In this document: positions 16,549 through 25,034 of the stretch, one piece after another | Layout of the letters: each line of letters begins with the position of its first letter | How positions within the stretch are numbered: position 1 is the stretch's first letter | From: Candidatus Aminicenantota bacterium | GTDB taxonomy: Bacteria > Acidobacteriota > Aminicenantia > UBA2199 | Assembly: GCA_026393835.1 (NCBI GenBank) | Contig: JAPKZK010000087.1 | Span: forward strand, 1-64,000 | Direction of reading: 5' to 3' | DNA length: 64,000 nt | Program-made: the position numbers and the translations under genes | Notes under the pieces: generated by a model | The model's input: the letters and a program-made list of their open reading frames with translations, nothing else | The model's database searches: none | Told to the model about the DNA's origin: nothing

Positions 16549-17322
16549 ATGAGACGAATGACTGAATGGATAATACGTGTTTTCAAGGAGTTGCCGCGGG
16601 CGGCGCGGCTTTCTATTTTTCTCTGTCGATGCCCACTGTGTGAAAAGGACCTGGTGTTGGAAGGGGAGGAGGCGATTTGCCGCCAGTGCCTGGGGAAGAT
16701 TGCTTCGATCGATCCGAATGCGCCGGGTTCGCCGGGTTGCCCGGTCTGTCCGGTTTGCAACCGGCCGTTGGGGTATAAATCCGAACGCTGCGGCGAATGT
16801 TTGACGGCCCCGCCGCTTTTCCGGAGGCATGTTTCTTACGGAAGGTATGAAGAGGAGTTGAGGGAACTCATCCTGAGGTATAAATACGGTGGAGTGGAGA
16901 AATTGAAACACCTGCTGGCCGGCTTTTATATGGAGGTTTATCAACGAAAGCTCGCGCCGGGCGAACCCCGGGGTTTTGATTTTATTATCCCTGTGCCGCC
17001 GGACAGCGGCAGGAAAAGGGAGTTTAACCCGGTGTCGGAGATTGTAAAAATTTTTTCAAAGCGATCGCATATCCCGCTTTTGTCCGGGCGCCTGGTAAAA
17101 GTTAAGAAAACGCTGCCCCAGGCGGGGTTGACCAGGAGCCAGCGACTTAATAATCTTAACGGCGCATTTCGCTTGTTGGGTCCGTCTCCTTCCATGAGCG
17201 GGAAAAGAATATTGCTGGTGGATGATGTCTATACGACGGGAACCACGATTAAGAAATGTACGGAGTTATTGATAAAAGAGGGCGCCGATGTGGTGGCCAT
17301 GACCCTGGCTCGTTCCGTATAA
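16549..17322 (+). CDS. comF: ComF-family phosphoribosyltransferase-like protein
   Basis: About 257 residues from the ATG at 16549, chosen because GAGGAAG lies eight bases upstream; the TTG at 16543 is less likely. The N-terminus has a double zinc-ribbon (CRCPLC, CRQC, CPVCPVC, CGEC). The C-terminal half is a type I PRTase domain with RYKYGG, DFIIPVPPDSGRKREFNPVSEI and the PRPP-loop LLVDDVYTTGTTIKKC. ComF is needed for DNA uptake in naturally competent bacteria, but homologues occur widely with unclear roles. The flanking genes are unrelated. Confidence 0.88.
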   Translation: MRRMTEWIIRVFKELPRAARLSIFLCRCPLCEKDLVLEGEEAICRQCLGKIASIDPNAPGSPGCPVCPVCNRPLGYKSERCGECLTAPPLFRRHVSYGRYEEELRELILRYKYGGVEKLKHLLAGFYMEVYQRKLAPGEPRGFDFIIPVPPDSGRKREFNPVSEIVKIFSKRSHIPLLSGRLVKVKKTLPQAGLTRSQRLNNLNGAFRLLGPSPSMSGKRILLVDDVYTTGTTIKKCTELLIKEGADVVAMTLARSV

Positions 17323-17336
17323 GAAACAAAAACTGC

Positions 17337-17390
17337 GCACGAATTTCACGAATTTCACGAATTTCACGAATTAACACGAATTAAAAAAAT
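17337..17390. repeat. cacgaattt tandem repeat
   Basis: Five imperfect copies of a nine-base unit (cacgaattt), then cacgaattaacacgaattaaaa. The same words occur near 26300, 39735, 61150 and 63050. Confidence 0.6.
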
Positions 17391-17400
17391 GTTTGTCCAC

Positions 17401-17429
17401 TTGCTTTTTTAATTTATCCATTATAAAAT
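17401..17429 (+). promoter_or_regulatory. Candidate promoter of pgsA
   Basis: TTGCTT (17401-17406) and TAAAAT (17424-17429) with a 17-base spacer, 40 bases ahead of the pgsA start. Confidence 0.4.
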
Positions 17430-17469
17430 GTGTTCTAATAAGTAATAAGGCTTATTTTTTGAGATTAAA

Positions 17470-18015
17470 ATGACGATAGCAAACATACTGACAATCATAC
17501 GTATCGTGCTGGTTCCGATATTCCTGGTCATTTTACTGACAGAGATGCACAACAAGGAGATCATCGCTTTTTTGATCTTTTTAGTGGCATCCGTGACCGA
17601 TGCCGTAGACGGATATTTTGCCAGGAAATTGAACCAGATCACGGAGTTGGGAAAATTTCTCGACCCGCTGGCGGATAAATTGTTAATTTCGGCCGCCCTG
17701 CTGGCCCTGGTAAGCCAGGGGTATGTCGAAGCCTGGATAGCGGCGGTTATTATTTTAAGGGAAATTTTTATCACCGCTTTCAGGTTTTATTTCCTGGTGA
17801 AGGAAGCCACTTTTTCGGCCTCCTGGATCGCCAAGAAAAAAACCCTGTTTCAAATCATCGCGGTATCTTTCTTGATTTTACATCCCAGGTTACCTTTTGC
17901 TAAAATCCTTTTCGATATCGGCACCATTATCCTGTATTTTGCTTTATTTTTAACTGTTTACAGCGGTGTGGAATATGTTATTAAATATGCCAAAGTCGAT
18001 TCCGTGAAAGAGTAA
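17470..18015 (+). CDS. pgsA: CDP-diacylglycerol-glycerol-3-phosphate 3-phosphatidyltransferase
   Basis: A 181-residue integral membrane enzyme with four or more hydrophobic helices. The CDP-alcohol phosphotransferase motif D-G-x2-A-R-x8-G-x3-D-x3-D is clear in DAVDGYFARKLNQITELGKF followed by LDPLADK. It makes phosphatidylglycerophosphate, using the CDP-diacylglycerol supplied by CdsA (encoded at 11697). Length and N-terminal ANILTIIRI segment are typical of PgsA. The following gene starts only three bases after the stop codon, implying co-transcription. Confidence 0.92.
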   Translation: MTIANILTIIRIVLVPIFLVILLTEMHNKEIIAFLIFLVASVTDAVDGYFARKLNQITELGKFLDPLADKLLISAALLALVSQGYVEAWIAAVIILREIFITAFRFYFLVKEATFSASWIAKKKTLFQIIAVSFLILHPRLPFAKILFDIGTIILYFALFLTVYSGVEYVIKYAKVDSVKE

Positions 18016-18017
18016 CC

Positions 18018-18965
18018 ATGCCTTACAAGAAGTATCCTTTATTGAGTAAAAAGAGTTTAAAAACCATTCCCATCAAAGAGAGAAAATCCCTGGTAGATGT
18101 CAAAGATTTCGGCGCGCCTTTACCTGAGGGTTCCGGTTTCAGTGCCTTTTTAAAATCGCTGCCCAATTTTTTAGCGGCCCGGGATTTGCGTGAGTTTATC
18201 GATCGCTTAAAAAACGCCCGGCAGCAGGGGAAGCCCATTATTATCGGGATGGGGGCGCATGTGGTCAAAGTGGGATTAAGTCCTGTCATTATCGATTTGA
18301 TGGAGCGGGGTTGGGTTTCGGCGCTGGCGGTGAACGGCGCGTTTATGATCCATGATTTTGAGATCGCTTTTTGTGGGGGAACTTCCGAGGATGTGGCGGA
18401 GAATTTGCATAGGGGGAATTTCGGCAATGCGGAGGAGACCGGGATATTTTTGAATATTGCCATGAAAGAGGGCAATATGGCCGGTTTGGGCGCGGGGGAA
18501 GCGGTAGGGCAATATTTGTTGAGCGCGAAGTTTCCTTTTAATAAGCAGAGTGTATTGTATAAGGCTTATAAATTGAATATCCCGTTGACTATTCACCCGG
18601 CCATCGGCGCGGATTTTATTCATTTTCATCCGGGTTTCGACGGCGCCGTGGTGGGGGCGTTGGCGGAAAGGGATTTTTTGTTGTTTGCTTCGGTAGTGAG
18701 CCAGTTGAGCGACGGCGGCGTTTTTATCAATATCGGTTCCGCGGTGATTTTGCCCGAGGTATTTTTAAAGGCGATGGCTTTTTGTACCGGGCAGGGGATC
18801 GAGATGAAGAATTTTTATACGGCGGTGTTTGATTTTAACCGGCAGTACCGTTCGGCCGAGAATGTGACGGGGCGGCCGGTGTTGAATGGGGGAAAGGGGT
18901 ATTATTTTGTAGGGCATCACGAGATTATGGTGCCGCTGCTGGCAGCGGCGTTATTGAATTCCTGA
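18018..18965 (+). CDS. Conserved protein of unknown function, possibly deoxyhypusine-synthase-like fold
   Basis: I do not recognise this 315-residue protein with certainty. It is soluble and glycine-rich with alternating alpha/beta character. Notable segments are PIIIGMGAHVVKVGL, FMIHDFEIAFCGGTSEDV, EGNMAGLGAGEAVGQYL, HPAIGADFIHFHPGFDGAVVG and GGVFINIGSAVILPEVFLKA, ending in GGKGYYFVGHHEIMVPLLAAAL. Repeated G-x-G loops and the conserved His and Asp residues suggest a nucleotide-binding enzyme. A distant relation to deoxyhypusine-synthase-like NAD proteins is only a guess. The tight spacing after pgsA suggests an operon, but no clear pathway link. Confidence 0.55.
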   Translation: MPYKKYPLLSKKSLKTIPIKERKSLVDVKDFGAPLPEGSGFSAFLKSLPNFLAARDLREFIDRLKNARQQGKPIIIGMGAHVVKVGLSPVIIDLMERGWVSALAVNGAFMIHDFEIAFCGGTSEDVAENLHRGNFGNAEETGIFLNIAMKEGNMAGLGAGEAVGQYLLSAKFPFNKQSVLYKAYKLNIPLTIHPAIGADFIHFHPGFDGAVVGALAERDFLLFASVVSQLSDGGVFINIGSAVILPEVFLKAMAFCTGQGIEMKNFYTAVFDFNRQYRSAENVTGRPVLNGGKGYYFVGHHEIMVPLLAAALLNS

Positions 18966-18971
18966 AAAGTT

Positions 18972-20717
18972 TTAGAGACTTTCCTTTATGGTTACTTCTT
19001 TTCCATTAAAGACAATGGCCAATTTCTTGATATTTTTTATTCCCCTCTCCACCAGTTCCGTTTCGTATTGCAGGTCATTCATTTGTTTCAACGCGGATGC
19101 GACGGCCGATTCCACGGTTTCGTTTTTCCTGACTTTTTTGAATTCGATCACGTAACCCAATTTTGAAACATCCCCGGGAATAATCATAATATCGTATCTA
19201 CCGTAACCGCTTTCCCTGTTGCTTTTTACCTGGAAATCGGGGGCAAGCCAGAGTAATAATCCCATCACAAATGCATGATATACTTTTTCCGGGTCCCCCG
19301 CCATATCGAAAAAACTCATGGAGGCCGCGACATAGTCGGCGAAGATCTCCTCGAAAACGTCTATATCTCCTTCTATAAGAGCTTTGAGCATGATTTCCAA
19401 TTTATCGTTTTCGATTTTTTTTGAGAAGAAGTTGTCCACGATCTGGTAATAAGTTGTTTTTACTTCCATATTGGGAATCGTTAAATAATAATACATTTTC
19501 CCGGAAGTTTCGTGCCTTCTTTTTTGGGTATACTTCAAATACCCGCCCATGAGGAGAAAGCTCCAGAGTACATCCTCACGGTTGAAAATATTTTTCAAAA
19601 CGATATTTTCGTCGATGGCTTTTTCAATGGATTCGCCGCGTATAAGGGCTTCCAGTTCTTTCTTAAGTTCTTTCCCGCCCTTTGAGAGTAATGAATCCAC
19701 CACCTGGTTATCCGAAGTATTGATCCAATAAGGTTTTAATTCTTTCCCGGCGCTGGCCAGGAAGTTGATGATGGACCAGGGGTTGTAAATAATGGTGTTG
19801 CCGAACTTATAGCCGTTATACCACTGTTGTACCCGGTCATACATATCGAGGACGTTGAAATCCGCCAGCAGCGTTTCCACTTCCTTTTCCGTGAAGCCGA
19901 ATTTATCATCAAACTCTTCGGAAAGGAGTGTATACACGCCCGGGTTGTTGAGGCCGGAGAAAATGGATTCTTTGGCGATGCGCATAATACCGGTTATAAT
20001 GCTTTTTTCCAGGTACTGCCCGGTATCTTTCAAGCCGCCCCCCAGGAAATTCCGGGTAAAGTTGATGATTTTGTCATAATAGCCGTTATTAAAGCCGGCG
20101 TGAACCGGGGCGTCGTATTCATCGATCAAAATGACTGCCCGTTCACCGTAATACCGGTTTAAAAAAATGAGTAGTTTCTCCAGGCTGTTCTCATAGTTAC
20201 CTTCGTCTCCTCTTAAATTGATGATCTTTTTGAAAAATTTTTTTTCCGTGGGTTTGATCAAAGGGCTGTCAAGCAGGTAATCATGCTTGACATACTCGTC
20301 CTGGATAAGCTCTTTTATCTTACTCCAACAGGATTTCCAATCGGATTCCTTGATGTTTTTAAAGGTCAAAAAAATAACCGGGTGCCGGCCCATTTTCTCA
20401 AGGTATTGCGGGCCTGCCTTGCTAATGGCCAGGGAATCGAACAGGCTTTTATAGGTATTGCCCGGCCCGGGTTGTTTATTTTCCCTGGATGGGGAGGAAG
20501 GGGCGATGGTTTCCGGGCAGCAATCGTAAAAATATTTCAGCATGGAGAGGTTGAGAGTTTTGCCGAAACGCCGGGGCCGGGGAATAAGTAAAATCGTATC
20601 CCCTCTATCCAGTATTTCCTTGATAAAAAGGGATTTATCTACATAGTAGTAATTTTCGGCAATAATTTTTTTAAAGTCGGACTCGCCGACCGGGAGTTTT
20701 TTCATATCCATGATCAT
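18972..20717 (-). CDS. AAA-ATPase-like protein with PD-(D/E)XK nuclease domain (PF09820/PF08011 type)
   Basis: A 581-residue protein of a family common in anaerobes. It begins with KKLPVGESDFKKII and NYYYVDKSLFIKEI, then an unusual P-loop region LLIPRPRRFGKTLNLSML, VILIDEYDAPVHAGF (Walker B) and the PWSIINFL segment. The C-terminal PDDEXK_9 domain shows GRYDIMI and GYVIEFKK, the likely nuclease acidic residues and lysine. Proteins of this type exist in many paralogues per genome and are suspected to be mobile or defence-related; the biochemical role is unproven. Three in-frame ATGs lie within four codons at the start, so the exact start is uncertain. It is convergent with the gene ending at 18965. 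Confidence 0.85.
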   Translation of the reverse strand: MIMDMKKLPVGESDFKKIIAENYYYVDKSLFIKEILDRGDTILLIPRPRRFGKTLNLSMLKYFYDCCPETIAPSSPSRENKQPGPGNTYKSLFDSLAISKAGPQYLEKMGRHPVIFLTFKNIKESDWKSCWSKIKELIQDEYVKHDYLLDSPLIKPTEKKFFKKIINLRGDEGNYENSLEKLLIFLNRYYGERAVILIDEYDAPVHAGFNNGYYDKIINFTRNFLGGGLKDTGQYLEKSIITGIMRIAKESIFSGLNNPGVYTLLSEEFDDKFGFTEKEVETLLADFNVLDMYDRVQQWYNGYKFGNTIIYNPWSIINFLASAGKELKPYWINTSDNQVVDSLLSKGGKELKKELEALIRGESIEKAIDENIVLKNIFNREDVLWSFLLMGGYLKYTQKRRHETSGKMYYYLTIPNMEVKTTYYQIVDNFFSKKIENDKLEIMLKALIEGDIDVFEEIFADYVAASMSFFDMAGDPEKVYHAFVMGLLLWLAPDFQVKSNRESGYGRYDIMIIPGDVSKLGYVIEFKKVRKNETVESAVASALKQMNDLQYETELVERGIKNIKKLAIVFNGKEVTIKESL

Positions 20718-20821
20718 TCACCGGCGCAAGTATAGCATATCGAATGATGATTTGCAAATAGCCCTGGGGGCGCCGGCCATGGTCATTTAGAACTCCAGGT
20801 AAATTTCTAACAAGTGCAGCC

Positions 20822-20850
20822 TTGAAAAAAAAGATTTTATGTGTTAAAAA
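20822..20850 (+). promoter_or_regulatory. Candidate promoter, likely leaderless, for the gene at 20857
   Basis: TTGAAA (20822-20827), 17-base spacer, TAAAAA (20845-20850). The ATG at 20857 follows six bases later, again the expected transcription start. Confidence 0.4.
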
Positions 20851-20856
20851 TAAGGC

Positions 20857-21237
20857 ATGAAAATCGATTTAACACCCGCGGCCTCGCTGCAAGCTGAACT
20901 GATTGCCGATATGGATGTGATAGAAACAGGGTTTCTCATGGGCAGCGTCTTTGGGAAGCATATCATCGTAGAGCAGTTGTTTCCCGTGAATTTTAATGAA
21001 GGTAATATCGCTGATATTTACGGGAAAATGATGGGCGGGGTAGGGGAGAAATTACTGGGAGTTTTTTTTAATAATAGGGCGCCGTTTCCCAGCGATTGGT
21101 TTTTAGAAGATGTAATCATTAAAATAAATCCACTTCCACTCCATCGACAGCCGGAGTTTTATATTTATGATGTTGAGAAAAACTTCGTGTCTTTGGGTCT
21201 TAGCGGTGGTAGTGACAAGCAAATGGAGGCATTATGA
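20857..21237 (+). CDS. Unknown protein paired with AMMECR1
   Basis: A 126-residue protein without recognised motifs, overlapping the AMMECR1 gene by four bases. It shows ETGFLMGSVFGKHIIVEQLFPV near the N-terminus, then LLGVFFNNR and SDWFLEDVIIKI, and ends with an EFYIYDVEKNFVSL strand. The strand pattern is loosely reminiscent of a JAB/Mov34-type fold, but the JAMM metal motif is absent, so this is only a structural guess. The overlap and shared promoter suggest joint function with the AMMECR1 protein. Confidence 0.55.
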   Translation: MKIDLTPAASLQAELIADMDVIETGFLMGSVFGKHIIVEQLFPVNFNEGNIADIYGKMMGGVGEKLLGVFFNNRAPFPSDWFLEDVIIKINPLPLHRQPEFYIYDVEKNFVSLGLSGGSDKQMEAL

Positions 21238-21797
21238 GTCAAGATTATACGGGTGAAGAAAAAAAAGAATTATTAGAATTAGCCAGGACCACGATAGAGA
21301 AATATCTAAAGAATCAGGACAAAGAGTACCCACTCACGGACAATCCCAGGTTTATGGAGAAGCGGGGGGTGTTTGTGACGCTGCATAAGGAGGGCGACCT
21401 CAGGGGTTGTATCGGTTATCCGCTGCCGGTCAAGCCGTTGTTCGAGGCCATAGTGGATAATGCCGTTTCCGCCGCTACCGAGGATTACCGTTTCAATCCC
21501 GTGGCGCCCGGGGAGTTAAAGGAGATCGATATCGAGATATCGGTTTTAACCGTGCCGGAGGCGGCGGCCAGTTATAAGGATGTGGTGGTAGGGCGCGATG
21601 GGATTATCATCGGCAAGGGGTTTAACAAAGGTTTGTTATTGCCGCAAGTGCCGGTAGAGCAGGGGTGGAACCTGGAGGAGTATATTTCATATGGTTGTAT
21701 GAAAGCGGGTCTTTCGTCGGATGAGTGGAAAAGGCCGGGTAAAAGTATTGTGAGTATTGAAACTTTCCAGGCCATCGTATTTGGCGAGAAAGAATAG
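21234..21797 (+). CDS. amrA: AMMECR1-domain protein (AmmeMemoRadiSam system protein A)
   Basis: A 187-residue AMMECR1 protein. The family core is plain: RGVFVTLHKEGDLRGCIGY with the conserved LRGCIG, then AVSAATEDYRFNPVAPGEL, IDIEISVLTVPE and GIIIGKGFNKGLLLPQVPVEQGW. Members often occur with Memo-like and radical SAM proteins in a three-part system of unknown chemistry; neither partner is present here, and instead the gene is translationally coupled to the unknown 126-residue protein. Length is normal. Confidence 0.88.
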   Translation: MSQDYTGEEKKELLELARTTIEKYLKNQDKEYPLTDNPRFMEKRGVFVTLHKEGDLRGCIGYPLPVKPLFEAIVDNAVSAATEDYRFNPVAPGELKEIDIEISVLTVPEAAASYKDVVVGRDGIIIGKGFNKGLLLPQVPVEQGWNLEEYISYGCMKAGLSSDEWKRPGKSIVSIETFQAIVFGEKE

Positions 21798-21870
21798 TAG
21801 GAAGAAAAGGGGACGGGGAGTTCCGATACTTCGACACCAAAGGCGTTGTCTTCATCACTCCGGCTTTCCC

Positions 21871-21899
21871 TTGACTTTGGGGGATGAATAATTTATAAT
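21871..21899 (+). promoter_or_regulatory. Promoter of the small gene at 21909
   Basis: TTGACT (21871-21876), 17-base spacer, TATAAT (21894-21899). The ATG at 21909 follows after nine bases with no Shine-Dalgarno sequence, so the transcript would have almost no leader. Confidence 0.55.
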
Positions 21900-21908
21900 G
21901 AACTTACT

Positions 21909-22115
21909 ATGACACAACTTTTAGAACAAGCATTTAGTGAAGCGGCCAGGCTATCCGAATTGGAGCAAAATGTAGTTGCCAGGTGGTTGCTTTTGGAACT
22001 TGCTTCTGAAAAACGATGGATGGAAACATTTGCCGATTCGGAAGATTTATTGAGCGATCTGGCTGATGAAGCATTAGCGGAACATATGCAAGGTAAAACA
22101 AAATTACTTGACTAA
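21909..22115 (+). CDS. Small acidic protein, orphan antitoxin-like
   Basis: A 68-residue acidic helical protein (MTQLLEQAFSEAARLSELEQ, then NVVARWLLLELASEKRW and a DLADEALAEHMQGK tail). This pattern is common in small antitoxin-like proteins encoded beside RelE/ParE toxins in cyanobacteria and other environmental bacteria. No toxin gene follows; the next gene is the TIR-domain protein 64 bases downstream. It is either an orphan antitoxin or a partner whose toxin was lost. Confidence 0.6.
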   Translation: MTQLLEQAFSEAARLSELEQNVVARWLLLELASEKRWMETFADSEDLLSDLADEALAEHMQGKTKLLD

Positions 22116-22179
22116 ATAAGATGGATAGTTAGGGGCAGACAATTCGGTTTCAAAGTCTTAAGTGAAAAGGGCGTGCGCC

Positions 22180-24594
22180 ATGAGTAAGGTTTTTTTAAGT
22201 TATAGTCACATTGATGAAGAGTTTGTGATGGGATTACCTGGACGGTTAAAGCTGAATGGCGTGGAATGTTTTTTCGATAGTGAATCCATCGCCGGGGGCG
22301 ATAATTGGGTGCTGGAACTGGAAAAAAGACTGGATGAATGCGACTTTTTCGTTCCGATTCTGACCCCGGCTTACGTTCACTCCGATTGGTGTCAAAAAGA
22401 ACGTACCGCCTTTATGGCGAGTCTGCACTCCGGGAAGAGTAAAAAGATTATACCTCTTTTGTTAAAAGACTGCGGCGACCTGCTGCCCCCATTTTTAAAG
22501 AATATTCAACATATCGACATCTCAGCGGAAGTGGAATTTGAAAAAAACTACCCGAAGATTTGCCGACAGTTGGGCGGCGTTTATGTGGAAGTAGAAGAAA
22601 CCATCGATCGCACGAAATTGCCCCCGTTGTGTCCTTTACCGGTTAAACACCGCATGCCCCACCGGTCCCTGGGCGAGCACTTTGCCGGGCGGGTCAAGGA
22701 TTTATGGATGATCGATGAAGGTTTGGGCCGGTGCAACACGGCCGTAGTTCAAGGCGTGGGCCTGGTGGTGGGCATGGGCGGGCTGGGCAAAACCCAACTG
22801 GCCGTGGAGTATGTACACCGTTTCGGCTGTTATTTCCCCGGCGGGGTTTTCTGGGTGGAAGCGGAAATGGGGCGCATGACCATGACGGCGCAGGTGGCCG
22901 AAGCAGCGGGCATCAAACTGGACCGAAGCATGGATGAAAAAAGCCAATTGGCCATGCTGTGGCAAGGGCTCAGCAAGGAGCGGACGTTGATTGTCCTGGA
23001 TAATTTCCCTGAAGGCGAGGAGATTCAAGCCTGGCTGCCGCCGGAAAAATCGATTTATACGCTGGTAACCTCCCGGCGCAAGGATTTTTTTAATTATTTT
23101 TGCCATGATCTTAATAAATTGGACTATGGGGAAGCGCTCACACTTTTGAATTCCGGCGGTCGGACCTTTGAGATGGAAGAGGCCAGGCCCTTGATCGATG
23201 CGTTGGAAGGATTGCCGTTGGCGCTGGAGTTGGTGAAGCACTTTTTGAATTTAAGGCCGGAGATGTCCATAAAGGAACTGTTGGGGGAGATGACGGCGTT
23301 GGGGCAGATGGGGGCGCTGGAGATTTTTACGGAAAAATACGCGGACCAATTGCCCACAGGGCATAGTAAGCAGGTGGCGGCCACGTTCCGCATGGGCTGG
23401 GACCTGGCGTCTGATTTTGAGAAGCAGGTATTGCGGGCCATATCGCTGTTGGCCCCGGCACCGGTCCCGCGCCGGGTGCTGCGAAAAATCCTGCCCGCGA
23501 CTTCGGAAAGCAAGCTGCGGGACCCGCTGGATGAGGCGCTGAGCCGGTTGCATGCCAAACTTTCATTGCTGGAATTGGACGGGGAAACAGACCCCCGGAT
23601 GCACCGGTTGATATCGGCGTTTATGCGGTCCCTGATGGTTGAGAATGACCCATTGCAAAAAAATGTCATTACGGCCATAAGGGATGAAATGGCGCGGGTG
23701 ACAGACGTAAAAGACACACAATCCTTCCGTCAACTGGAAAAAGTTCTGCCGCATGCGGATTATTTATTGGCTTCGGAAGGCATCGAACCGGAGCAGGCCA
23801 TCGATATAGCCAATTATACGGGCTGGCATCATGACAATTTGGGAAGGTATCGCCTGGGTGAAAGGTATTGTAGAAAAGCATTGGAAATAGCTGAAAAAAA
23901 TTATAAACCCGGGGACCCGGTTATTGCTACCCAACAATCGAACCTGGCAATTGAACTCCGGTATTTAGATGAACTACCAGAGGCCCATGAACTGTCAAGG
24001 ATGGCGCTGAAAGTGACTAAAAAATCCTTTGAACCCGGACACCCAACCATTGCCATCCGCCAATCGAACTTGGCCTTGGTACTTCAGGATTTAGGCAAAC
24101 TTGAAGAGGCCCGTGACCTGTTACGGGAGGCGCTGAACTCTGATCAAAAGTCCTATGCACCCGGACACCCAACCATCGCCAAGCGTCAATCGAACCTGGC
24201 CCTGGTGCTCAAAGATATAGGCGAATTTGAAGAGGCCCGTGACCTGTTACAGGCAGCGCTGGACGCAGTTAAAAAGTCCTTTTCACCCGGACACCCTGAA
24301 ATTGCAAAAACTCAATCGAACCTGGCCATTGTGCTCCGATATTTAGGCGAGTTGCCAGAGGCCCGGGACCTGTTACGGGCGGCGCTAGAGGCCGATCAAA
24401 AATCATTTGGGCCGGGACATCCAAAAATCGCCACCCGCCAATCGAACCTGGCCATGGTGCTCAAGGATTTAGGCGAACCTGAAGAGGCAAAGGAACTGTT
24501 AACCCTGGCCTATCACTCCTTGCTTGAAAATCTGGGGCCCGATAATCCCAAAACCAAAATTGCGAAAGGGAATTTGGAATCGGTGAGCGGGTAG
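22180..24594 (+). CDS. TIR-NB-ARC-TPR protein, candidate antiphage or signalling NADase
   Basis: A STAND-type protein of about 804 residues. The ATG at 22180 begins MSKVFLSYSH; the GTG at 22162 is in frame but lacks a ribosome-binding site. The TIR domain (1-125) has SYSHIDEEF, ITP-like LTPAYVHSDWCQKE, with Glu74 in the position of the catalytic glutamate of TIR NADases. The NB-ARC module has the P-loop GMGGLGKT near residue 200, LIVLDNFP (Walker B) and GLPLALEL. The C-terminal tetratricopeptide array has five units spaced exactly 126 bp (42 residues), anchored by QSNLA at 23935, 24061, 24187, 24313 and 24439, as in kinesin-light-chain-type TPRs. By analogy with known systems the TPRs sense a ligand and the TIR domain depletes NAD; the ligand is unknown. 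Two remnants of its 3' end lie downstream. Confidence 0.88.
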   Translation: MSKVFLSYSHIDEEFVMGLPGRLKLNGVECFFDSESIAGGDNWVLELEKRLDECDFFVPILTPAYVHSDWCQKERTAFMASLHSGKSKKIIPLLLKDCGDLLPPFLKNIQHIDISAEVEFEKNYPKICRQLGGVYVEVEETIDRTKLPPLCPLPVKHRMPHRSLGEHFAGRVKDLWMIDEGLGRCNTAVVQGVGLVVGMGGLGKTQLAVEYVHRFGCYFPGGVFWVEAEMGRMTMTAQVAEAAGIKLDRSMDEKSQLAMLWQGLSKERTLIVLDNFPEGEEIQAWLPPEKSIYTLVTSRRKDFFNYFCHDLNKLDYGEALTLLNSGGRTFEMEEARPLIDALEGLPLALELVKHFLNLRPEMSIKELLGEMTALGQMGALEIFTEKYADQLPTGHSKQVAATFRMGWDLASDFEKQVLRAISLLAPAPVPRRVLRKILPATSESKLRDPLDEALSRLHAKLSLLELDGETDPRMHRLISAFMRSLMVENDPLQKNVITAIRDEMARVTDVKDTQSFRQLEKVLPHADYLLASEGIEPEQAIDIANYTGWHHDNLGRYRLGERYCRKALEIAEKNYKPGDPVIATQQSNLAIELRYLDELPEAHELSRMALKVTKKSFEPGHPTIAIRQSNLALVLQDLGKLEEARDLLREALNSDQKSYAPGHPTIAKRQSNLALVLKDIGEFEEARDLLQAALDAVKKSFSPGHPEIAKTQSNLAIVLRYLGELPEARDLLRAALEADQKSFGPGHPKIATRQSNLAMVLKDLGEPEEAKELLTLAYHSLLENLGPDNPKTKIAKGNLESVSG

Positions 24595-24824
24595 GGAAAA
24601 GGGAAGAGCGGAAGCGAGGAAGAGCGGAAGAGCGGAAAAAAATGAGGCCCGCGAAACACGCAAAACACGCGAAGTAGGGGCAGACCTGCGTGTCTGCCCT
24701 AGCCAGATCGATAACAACAATGGGGGGATAAATTGACCCGGCCCGGAAATATTCCAACGAATTGTTTTAGATTTTAGACTTGACATCTTCCTACTTTTAG
24801 AGTATTTTCTTACAGGAGATACAA
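24595..24824. repeat. Repeat-rich spacer after the TIR gene
   Basis: Contains agagcggaag-type repeats (24604-24640), gcgaaacacgc words, and a hairpin gggcagac/gtctgccc at about 24679-24699 that matches one arm of the palindromic element at 26375. No gene seen. Confidence 0.5.
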
Positions 24825-25034
24825 ATGAACCAACTTCAAGTACAACTTTTAGAAAACACAAATAAATTGCCTAAAAAGCTTTTGCAAGAGATTGTGGATT
24901 TCAGCGAATTTGTCAAACAAAAGGCGCAAAACCGTTCTTTTAAAAAAAGGATGGAGCAATCCGAAATGGATATTAAAAAGGGAAGGGTATCGATTGTAAC
25001 ACCGGAAGCGCTTTTCAAGGAAATCGGGATTTGA
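24825..25034 (+). CDS. DUF2281-like antitoxin
   Basis: A 69-residue protein. NKLPKKLLQEIVDFSEFVKQK matches the DUF2281 pattern (an amphipathic helix with LPxxLxxEVxDFxxFL spacing), and the basic C-terminal half is likely to wrap the toxin. An AGGAG sequence lies six bases before the ATG. The gene overlaps the RelE-like toxin by four bases, giving the usual antitoxin-toxin order. Confidence 0.72.
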   Translation: MNQLQVQLLENTNKLPKKLLQEIVDFSEFVKQKAQNRSFKKRMEQSEMDIKKGRVSIVTPEALFKEIGI

